A stretch of 11,043 bases of DNA, taken from Candidatus Zixiibacteriota bacterium. GTDB taxonomy: Bacteria; Zixibacteria; MSB-5A5; GN15; FEB-12. Within the stretch, counting starts at the first letter, position 1. Every line of letters begins with the position of its first letter. The translations under genes and the position numbers were made by a program. The notes beneath the pieces were generated by a model that saw only the letters and a program-made list of their open reading frames with translations, was not told where the DNA came from and made no database searches. The stretch covers positions 1 through 11,043 of the forward strand of contig JADFLZ010000038.1 in NCBI GenBank assembly GCA_022564135.1, read 5' to 3'. Of this stretch, positions 6,260 to 11,043 are shown in pieces.

Positions 6260-6265
6260 ATTCTA

Positions 6266-6964
6266 ATGTCCAAAGGAATCTTATACTCGGTCATTTTACA
6301 TGTTATGTTTTTTGGCGGAGCCTTGATAACCTCACCGTTTGACTTTAACAAAAAAATGGATGAGACTGATATCATAAGAGTAACTATCAAATCATTGCCT
6401 GAGTTCAAAGTCAAAGAACCCGAGCCTGTTAATCCTCCAGCAACTCCAGCGGCAATTAGTGTGGAAGAAATTCCTGATATTCCGCTGTCGGATCCGCGCA
6501 CTATTGAAGACAAAAAAGAACTAAAAGAAAAACCGAAACCAAAGCCTCCCAAAAAAGAAAAGCCTGCAACCAAAACCCAGCCGCAAGCCTCCCAAACGGA
6601 AGAACCAAAAGAAAAAGAAATTGAGTCAAAAACTACTCGTTCTGGTGCAATGTTTGCCGGTGCAACAGTTGATAACAAAGCGTTTCACTATCCCTACTGG
6701 TTCGATTTGGCTTTTAGTAAAATTCATTCAAACTTTCGCAGCCCGATTTCGTCAGATGCTATTATCACTGCGGTAATCTATTTTGAAGTCATTCAGTCCG
6801 GCAGAGTTGTACTTGTCAGAGTTGAAGAGTCTTCCGGTATCGAGCGATTCGACGAGGCCTGCCTGCTGGCTATAAATCGCTCAGCCCCGTTTCCGCCATT
6901 GCCTCGCAGTTTTGGCGAGGAAATAATTGGCATAACGCTTCCCATGGCATATGACCCCTATTAG
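6266..6964 (+). CDS. TolA/TonB-like energy transducer with TonB C-terminal domain
   Basis: This 232-aa protein sits where tolA is expected, 6 bp after tolR. The N-terminal helix (about 5-23, ILYSVILHVMFFGGALI) contains Ser8-x3-His12, the SxxxH motif by which TonB and TolA contact ExbB/TolQ. A periplasm-spanning linker (about 44-122) is rich in Pro, Lys and Glu, as in TonB, rather than the long Ala/Lys helix of enterobacterial TolA. The C-terminal domain (about 140-232) has the TonB fold signature: VIYFEVIQSGRVVLVRVEESSG, FDEACLLAINRSAPFPPLP, then a hydrophobic final strand IIGITLPMAY. Its place between tolR and tolB argues that it does TolA's job of pulling on TolB-Pal, but sequence alone does not exclude service to TonB-dependent receptors. 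Upstream RBS is weak, so coupling to tolR is likely. Confidence 0.85.
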   Translation: MSKGILYSVILHVMFFGGALITSPFDFNKKMDETDIIRVTIKSLPEFKVKEPEPVNPPATPAAISVEEIPDIPLSDPRTIEDKKELKEKPKPKPPKKEKPATKTQPQASQTEEPKEKEIESKTTRSGAMFAGATVDNKAFHYPYWFDLAFSKIHSNFRSPISSDAIITAVIYFEVIQSGRVVLVRVEESSGIERFDEACLLAINRSAPFPPLPRSFGEEIIGITLPMAYDPY

Positions 6965-6973
6965 GAACATACA

Positions 6974-8305
6974 ATGATTAAATTTTCTAAACTGAAGCAT
7001 TTATTGGTGCTGCTTACATTCTTGATTTGTACTTCTTCCCTGTTCGCCCAAAGTGACAAAGTCCGCAATGTTTATTTTGATACGATAACAACAGGCTATG
7101 TCGAACCGACTCCAATCGGCGTGGACGAAATGAAATATGTCGGCAACGAGTACATTGATAAAACAGATTCTTCGCTGATGCGTTATGTCACCGGCATTGT
7201 TAAACGGGACATAGATTTTTACGCCGATTTTGACTTAGTGCCCATAGACAGCTTCTTTATCAAAACTTATGAGATTCTGGAAATGGATTTGCGCGGCTGG
7301 AAAAGACTGGGGGCGGATTATGTCTTAAAGCTTGAGGCCGAATTCCCCGGTAAAAGAAATATGAGAGTTTACTGGAAACTTTATTATACTTTTAATTATC
7401 GCCGGATTGACAAAGGACGCTTTGAAGTGCACCGCGACGAGTGGCGGCATATGGCTCACCGCATTTCAAATGAAATAGTCCGTACCTTAACCGGCGAAAA
7501 AGGAATTTTCCTGACCAAGGTCGCTTATGTCAAGAAGATAGGCAAAGCCAAAGAAATAGCTATTGCCGATTACGACGGCGCCAACGAAAGACTTTTGACC
7601 AAAAACGGCTCAATCAACCTCTCGCCCACGTTCTCACCGGACGGCAAAGAGATTTTCTTTACCAGTTATTTAGAAACCGACCCAAAATTGTTTAAGGTTA
7701 ATATAGCCAGCGGCCGCCTGACCAAACTGACCGATTTTCCCGGATTAGCTGCGGCTCCTTCGGTTTCCCCTGACGGCAAAAGACTGGCCTGTGTGCTGTC
7801 CAAAGACGGTAATTCGGAAATCTATGTGCTGGATATGAAAGGCAGGATAAAGCGACGGCTGACCCATAACCGCTCTATTGATACCGCCCCCTCCTGGTCG
7901 CCGAATGGCAAATATATAACTTTCACATCGGATCGCTCCGGCCGGCCACAGGTTTATATGATGGATTCAGATGGCCGCCGCCAGAGACGACTTACTTACG
8001 AAGGCCGCTACAACGACTCCCCCTCCTGGTCAACCAGAGGCGACCGCGTAATTTTTGTAAGCCGTTCAAAAAGAGGCCGGTTTGATATTGCTTCAATTGA
8101 CACCAGCGGCATTGATTATCACATAATGACCGAGGTCGGCATGAACGAAAACCCCCATTTTTCACCGGATGGCAAGCATTTGCTGTTTACTTCGACAAGA
8201 TTGGGCAAACCGGACATTTTTACTATGGATGTCACCGGCCGGCATCAGCGCCGGCTGACCCGGACAGGCAACTGCACTAATCCGGTTTGGGGGCCAATTG
8301 ATTAG
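6974..8305 (+). CDS. tolB: TolB, periplasmic beta-propeller of the Tol-Pal system
   Basis: This 443-aa protein has a signal peptide (KHLLVLLTFLICTSSLFA, cleavage near residue 25) for export to the periplasm. An N-terminal alpha/beta domain (about 28-170) contains RYVTGIVKRDIDFYADFDLV and GADYVLKLEAE, matching the TolB D1 domain. A beta-propeller (about 175-440) shows five PD40 repeats: SPTFSPDGKEIFFTS, APSVSPDGKRLACVLS, APSWSPNGKYITFTSDRSG, SPSWSTRGDRVIFVS and NPHFSPDGKHLLFTSTRLG. TolB binds Pal through the propeller and TolA through its N-terminus in characterised species. AGGAA precedes the ATG, 9 bp after the transducer gene. The length is close to the usual 430 aa. No terminator hairpin is evident after the stop. 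Confidence 0.94.
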   Translation: MIKFSKLKHLLVLLTFLICTSSLFAQSDKVRNVYFDTITTGYVEPTPIGVDEMKYVGNEYIDKTDSSLMRYVTGIVKRDIDFYADFDLVPIDSFFIKTYEILEMDLRGWKRLGADYVLKLEAEFPGKRNMRVYWKLYYTFNYRRIDKGRFEVHRDEWRHMAHRISNEIVRTLTGEKGIFLTKVAYVKKIGKAKEIAIADYDGANERLLTKNGSINLSPTFSPDGKEIFFTSYLETDPKLFKVNIASGRLTKLTDFPGLAAAPSVSPDGKRLACVLSKDGNSEIYVLDMKGRIKRRLTHNRSIDTAPSWSPNGKYITFTSDRSGRPQVYMMDSDGRRQRRLTYEGRYNDSPSWSTRGDRVIFVSRSKRGRFDIASIDTSGIDYHIMTEVGMNENPHFSPDGKHLLFTSTRLGKPDIFTMDVTGRHQRRLTRTGNCTNPVWGPID

Positions 8306-8341
8306 AAACCGCAAAAATAGTAGATTTAGGCCGTTTTATTA

Positions 8342-8370
8342 TTGACCTTTTAAGCTCAACAGTGGATTAT
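8342..8370 (+). promoter_or_regulatory. Candidate sigma-70-type promoter ahead of pal
   Basis: TTGACC (8342-8347) and GATTAT (8365-8370) are spaced by exactly 17 bp, with five of six and four of six matches to the consensus. Transcription would start near 8377, about 40 bases before the pal ATG, in the only sizeable gap (114 bp) of the tolQ-ligA cluster. It would give pal and downstream genes expression independent of tolQ-tolB. Confidence 0.45.
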
Positions 8371-8419
8371 TCAACAGATTACAGAGAATAAATAATTATG
8401 TATGGAGGCATATAGATTT

Positions 8420-8941
8420 ATGAAACGTTTACAAATTACCTTAATGATGTTGCTGGCAATTTCTATGATGACACTAGGCATGAGTTGCGGCGGTCCACCG
8501 AAGATCGTAGATCCTCCCCCTACTGATATTGATACAACTACCGCAATCCCTGAAGATACGGTTACTGAAGAAGAACCAGAAGCACCGCCGGAGATTATCC
8601 AGGAGTCACAGTTTGAAACTGTCTATTTTGACTTTGACAAATCCAATCTGCGCTCCGATTCCAAATCAGGTCTGGACGCCAACTATGACCTGCTGATGCA
8701 GTTCCCCGATGTGATGGTCAAGATCGAAGGACACTGTGATGAACGCGGCACTGTTGAGTACAACCTCTCTCTGGGCGAAAAACGGGCAACTTCGTGCAAA
8801 GACTATCTGGTTGGACTGGGCATTGATGCTTCCAGGATTTCGACAATCAGCTACGGCAAGGAAAAACCGGTAGATGCCGGACACAGCGAAGCTGCCTGGG
8901 GTAAAAACAGGCGATGTGAATTTAAAATCATCAGCCAGTAG
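8420..8941 (+). CDS. pal: Pal, peptidoglycan-associated outer-membrane lipoprotein
   Basis: This is a 173-aa lipoprotein. The signal peptide ends in the lipobox GMSC, so Cys23 is lipidated and the protein is anchored in the outer membrane. A Pro/Thr/Glu-rich linker (about 26-64) leads to an OmpA-like peptidoglycan-binding domain (about 66-171): TVYFDFDKSNLR, then GHCDERGTVEYNLSLGEKRA (104-123) with the diaminopimelate-contacting Asp and Arg, and YGKEKPVDAGHSEAAWGKNR near the end. The domain is almost motif-for-motif that of E. coli Pal. An ATG six codons upstream (8402) is in frame, but GGAGG at 8404-8408 lies inside it and is well placed for the ATG at 8420, which also gives a normal lipoprotein signal peptide. 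Confidence 0.95.
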   Translation: MKRLQITLMMLLAISMMTLGMSCGGPPKIVDPPPTDIDTTTAIPEDTVTEEEPEAPPEIIQESQFETVYFDFDKSNLRSDSKSGLDANYDLLMQFPDVMVKIEGHCDERGTVEYNLSLGEKRATSCKDYLVGLGIDASRISTISYGKEKPVDAGHSEAAWGKNRRCEFKIISQ

Positions 8942-8961
8942 CAATCACGGGTATAAAGAAT

Positions 8962-9753
8962 ATGAACACCCGCAAAGCTAAAACTGAAACCGCCATTTTT
9001 ATAATGGCGGTTCTGTTTATAGGAATTATAGCCGGTTCCTGTGTTACGCCTCACCAGATTGAAGAAGTCCGCGCTGATATCGCTCAGCTGAGTGATGAAA
9101 ATCAGGAAACTCAGACGATGATCAGACGGGTCGATTCCCTGATGGTCAAGCTTGACCGCGAGAATAAAAAATTCCGTAACGATGTCTCCTACACTACCGA
9201 AGAACTTCAGCGCCAGATAGCAATGCTTCTGGAAAACTACAATGAGATGATGAACTTGCTTAAAAAAGTCAGCACTCAGGGCAAAGTTACTCATGTCATC
9301 AGATCGTCTCCCGGAACAGATGAGCAGACGGCAGATACCATAGTCACCGGTCAGATCACCATGCCTGCCAAGCCGCAAATAGACTGCCAGAACGCCTATG
9401 ACGAAGCCTTTATTCTGGTAAGACAGGGTGAATATGAGAAGTCTATCAGCGAGTTTGAAAAATTCTTAGCAGATTGCAAAGGTCATCCGTCGTCAGAAAA
9501 CGCCCACTACTGGATTGGCGAATGCTACTACTCCCTGGGGAAATTTGTCGATGCCATTGACTGGTTCCAGACCATGATTGACAGCTTTAAGGGTTCAGCC
9601 AATAGCGGCCGGGCCTTGTACAAATTAGGACGCTGCCATCAGGAACTGGGCAAAATGGATAAAGCCAAAAAAGCTTTCAAACAGGTCGTTGATGACTATC
9701 CCCAGACGCTGGAAGCGGAACAATCCAAAGAACGCTTAAAAGACATAGGTTAG
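8962..9753 (+). CDS. cpoB: CpoB/YbgF, coiled-coil TPR partner of Tol-Pal, predicted lipoprotein
   Basis: This 263-aa protein starts with a hydrophobic segment ending in the lipobox AGSC, so Cys27 is probably lipidated, whereas E. coli CpoB is a soluble periplasmic protein. Residues about 31-102 form a heptad-type coiled coil (IEEVRADIAQLSDENQETQT onward), the trimerising part in the family. After a Thr/Pro-rich linker, three TPR units fill about 142-262 (AYDEAFILVRQGEYEKSISE, AHYWIGECYYSLGKFVDAID, ALYKLGRCHQELGKMDKAKK). In E. coli the protein coordinates Tol-Pal with PBP1B during septal cell-wall synthesis. It lies 20 bp after pal, with a weak RBS. A perfect 10-bp hairpin falls within its signal-peptide codons (8988-9012). 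Confidence 0.9.
   Translation: MNTRKAKTETAIFIMAVLFIGIIAGSCVTPHQIEEVRADIAQLSDENQETQTMIRRVDSLMVKLDRENKKFRNDVSYTTEELQRQIAMLLENYNEMMNLLKKVSTQGKVTHVIRSSPGTDEQTADTIVTGQITMPAKPQIDCQNAYDEAFILVRQGEYEKSISEFEKFLADCKGHPSSENAHYWIGECYYSLGKFVDAIDWFQTMIDSFKGSANSGRALYKLGRCHQELGKMDKAKKAFKQVVDDYPQTLEAEQSKERLKDIG
8988..9012. repeat. Perfect 10-bp inverted repeat in the early cpoB coding sequence
   Basis: AACCGCCATT (8988-8997) and AATGGCGGTT (9003-9012) are exact reverse complements around a TTTAT loop. In the mRNA this makes a stable stem-loop 26 bases after the A of the cpoB start codon, covering codons for residues 9-17. There is no T-run after it, so it is not a terminator. Its position would allow it to affect ribosome loading or mRNA processing between pal and cpoB. 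Confidence 0.85.
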
Positions 9754-10320
9754 ATGTCATCGTCGTTAAAAGTTTCTGTCGCTACTCCCATTCAGCCTAT
9801 CCCCTACGGTTGCGGCTTTTATCAGACTGAGGAAGAAGCTCTCTATGTACAACTCGGCGGAATTTTTGGCTCCCAGAGATTCTTTTCGTTTATAGACAGC
9901 CCTATCTCACGATTTGATCTCGACCGCCAGGGACGGCTGCTCTTTTTTGAACTGGCCTGCCCCAAACGCAGATGGCAGGTTGTCGAAGAAATTATGATGC
10001 CGGAAGTGGTTGAGCCGGCCGATATTCGCTGGCTGAATTTCAGAAAAAAAATAAAAGAACCGCAGTTGTTTACTGATAAAAACTATGCGAAACTTCTTAT
10101 CAAACTCTCAGACAGTAATCCTGTAAAAAACTATTACCTGTCACATTCGATTATCCTTCAGGTTTCAGAAAACAACCTGGCCACCCGCATACTGATAAAT
10201 GAAATAGTCGACGACACCGGCGGCAAAAAGATTGCCGAATTCCGGCGTCAGCTTGGCGGCAAGAAAAGCGCGACAGAGCCGGATAAAAGCATCGGCAGCA
10301 ACCTGCCCGCCTCTTCTTGA
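9754..10320 (+). CDS. Unrecognised 188-aa protein between cpoB and ligA
   Basis: I do not recognise this protein. The ATG follows the cpoB stop directly (TAGATG), so translation is probably coupled. There is no signal peptide, lipobox or membrane helix, which suggests a cytosolic protein. The N-terminal half is predicted beta-rich and includes EEEALYVQLGGIFGSQRFFS and SRFDLDRQGRLLFFELACP (52-70). The pairing of an ALYVQL strand with a DxxGRLxxFEL strand faintly recalls DUF2283-type small proteins, too weakly to assign. The middle is Lys-rich with MMPEVVEPADIRWLNFRKK; the C-terminus (about 165-188) is a polar tail, probably disordered. Codon use resembles its neighbours and the frame is uninterrupted over 188 codons in a packed operon, so it is a real gene. 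Whether it relates to Tol-Pal or to ligA cannot be told. Confidence 0.75.
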   Translation: MSSSLKVSVATPIQPIPYGCGFYQTEEEALYVQLGGIFGSQRFFSFIDSPISRFDLDRQGRLLFFELACPKRRWQVVEEIMMPEVVEPADIRWLNFRKKIKEPQLFTDKNYAKLLIKLSDSNPVKNYYLSHSIILQVSENNLATRILINEIVDDTGGKKIAEFRRQLGGKKSATEPDKSIGSNLPASS

Positions 10321-10351
10321 CATACTCAGGCAGCCGTTCTTAATTGAGACT

Positions 10352-11043
10352 ATGCCCAAAGCTCCCGATAATATTTCAAAACGAGCCACGCAGCTAAAAG
10401 AAATAATAAATTTCCACAACCGTAAATATCATGTCGATGATTCTCCTGAAATTTCCGATGCCGAATTTGATAAACTCTTTGAGCAGCTGCTTGCTTTGGA
10501 AAAGAAATATCCCGAACTGGTCAGCGCCGATTCCCCCTCACAGCGCATCGGCTCTAAGTTGTCAAAAAAGTTTGAGAACCAGCCTCATAGAATTCCGATG
10601 CTGTCGCTTCAGAAAGTAACTACGGCCGAAGAGTTCGCAGCCTTTGACAAACGGGTCAGCGAGGGACTGGAGTCAGATACGGCTATAGAATATTTTGTAG
10701 AGCCAAAACTCGACGGCCTGGCTGTTGAGCTGATATATCGCAACGGCCTGTTTGAAACCGGCCTGACTCGCGGCGATGGCTCTACTGGCGAGAACATCAC
10801 CCCGAACTTGAGAACTATTAAGACAATCCCCTTGAGGCTCTCTGACGTTTGTGCTTCAAAATATCCGCTGCTGGAAGTACGTGGTGAAGTTATTATGCGC
10901 AAATCTGATTTTAAAAAACTAAATCAAACTCTAAGAGCAAATAATCAAACGACGCTGGCAAATTCGCGCAACGGTGCCGCCGGTTCATTAAGACAACTCG
11001 ATTCTAAAATAACCGCTTCACGGCCATTATTGTTTTATGCTTA
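10352..11043 (+). CDS. ligA: NAD-dependent DNA ligase LigA, N-terminal part (runs off window)
   Basis: The first 230 codons are present. LigA seals nicks in DNA using NAD+, forming a ligase-AMP intermediate, and is the essential replicative ligase of bacteria. Domain Ia (about 1-70) shows the NAD-binding helices with YHVDDSPEISDAEFDKLF and SADSPSQRIGS. The adenylation domain follows with MLSLQKV and motif I VEPKLDGLAVELIY, whose Lys119 is the adenylated residue (E. coli Lys115). Next come TRGDGSTGENITPNLRTIKT, LLEVRGEVIM and NSRNGAAGSLRQLDSK, all signature segments. The remaining adenylation, OB, zinc-finger, HhH and BRCT parts lie outside. ATG at 10352, 31 bp after the preceding gene, gives a normal N-terminus; the upstream RBS is weak. 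It is probably cotranscribed with cpoB and the 188-aa gene. Confidence 0.95.
   Translation, partial: MPKAPDNISKRATQLKEIINFHNRKYHVDDSPEISDAEFDKLFEQLLALEKKYPELVSADSPSQRIGSKLSKKFENQPHRIPMLSLQKVTTAEEFAAFDKRVSEGLESDTAIEYFVEPKLDGLAVELIYRNGLFETGLTRGDGSTGENITPNLRTIKTIPLRLSDVCASKYPLLEVRGEVIMRKSDFKKLNQTLRANNQTTLANSRNGAAGSLRQLDSKITASRPLLFYA

Noticed and set aside
6043..6678. Minus-strand open frame of 211 codons across tolR and the transducer gene
   Set aside because: Its Gly/Phe/Ser-rich product is the mirror of the Pro/Lys/Glu linker codons; both sense genes are clear.

Overview
The window carries eleven protein genes of a diderm (Gram-negative-type) bacterium with a base composition in the mid-40s % GC by eye. 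The outer-membrane evidence is direct: a Tol-Pal system, three signal-peptidase-II lipoproteins and a TonB-type energy transducer. Ribosome binding sites are often GGAGG/GAGGAAA-like, and three of the starts chosen are GTG or TTG. The mixture (an unaccompanied GlmL/MutL-family protein, a secreted fibronectin-III protein, a TonB-like protein in the TolA position) suggests a little-cultured lineage near the FCB or neighbouring candidate phyla (Zixibacteria-like). This placement is inference, not shown by the sequence. No mobile element, CRISPR array, tRNA or rRNA was seen.

Layout. (1) 1-413, minus strand: 5' part of a secreted fibronectin type III protein that runs off the left edge. (2) 414-788: a divergent non-coding region with several inverted repeats. 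(3) 789-4518, plus strand: a tight three-gene unit encoding a 614-aa GlmL/MutL-family ASKHA ATPase-like protein, a membrane-anchored periplasmic PsbP/DcrB-like protein, and a 374-aa protein with a barrel-sandwich-like N-terminus and a KOW-like C-terminus. It ends at a strong bidirectional terminator (4545-4582). (4) 4610-4873, minus strand: a small, very acidic lipoprotein with an internal 36-nt tandem repeat. (5) 5115-10320, plus strand: tolQ, tolR, a TonB/TolA-like gene, tolB, pal, cpoB (ybgF) and an unrecognised 188-aa gene. (6) 10352 to the right edge: the 5' two-thirds of the adenylation region of NAD-dependent DNA ligase, ligA.

How the genes work together. TolQ, TolR and the TonB/TolA-like protein should form a proton-motive-force-driven inner-membrane motor. 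It reaches through the periplasm to TolB and the peptidoglycan-binding lipoprotein Pal, and in characterised species this keeps the outer membrane attached and constricting at division. CpoB is the usual partner that links the system to septal cell-wall synthesis. Spacing is nearly nil from tolQ to tolB, then 114 bp with a promoter-like sequence before pal, so pal-cpoB-orf188-ligA may also be transcribed separately.

The least explained part is the three-gene unit at 789-4518. A mutase-type reactivating or chaperone ATPase sits there without any cobalamin mutase subunit and is cotranscribed with two proteins of unknown role. It is the best candidate here for an undescribed system.
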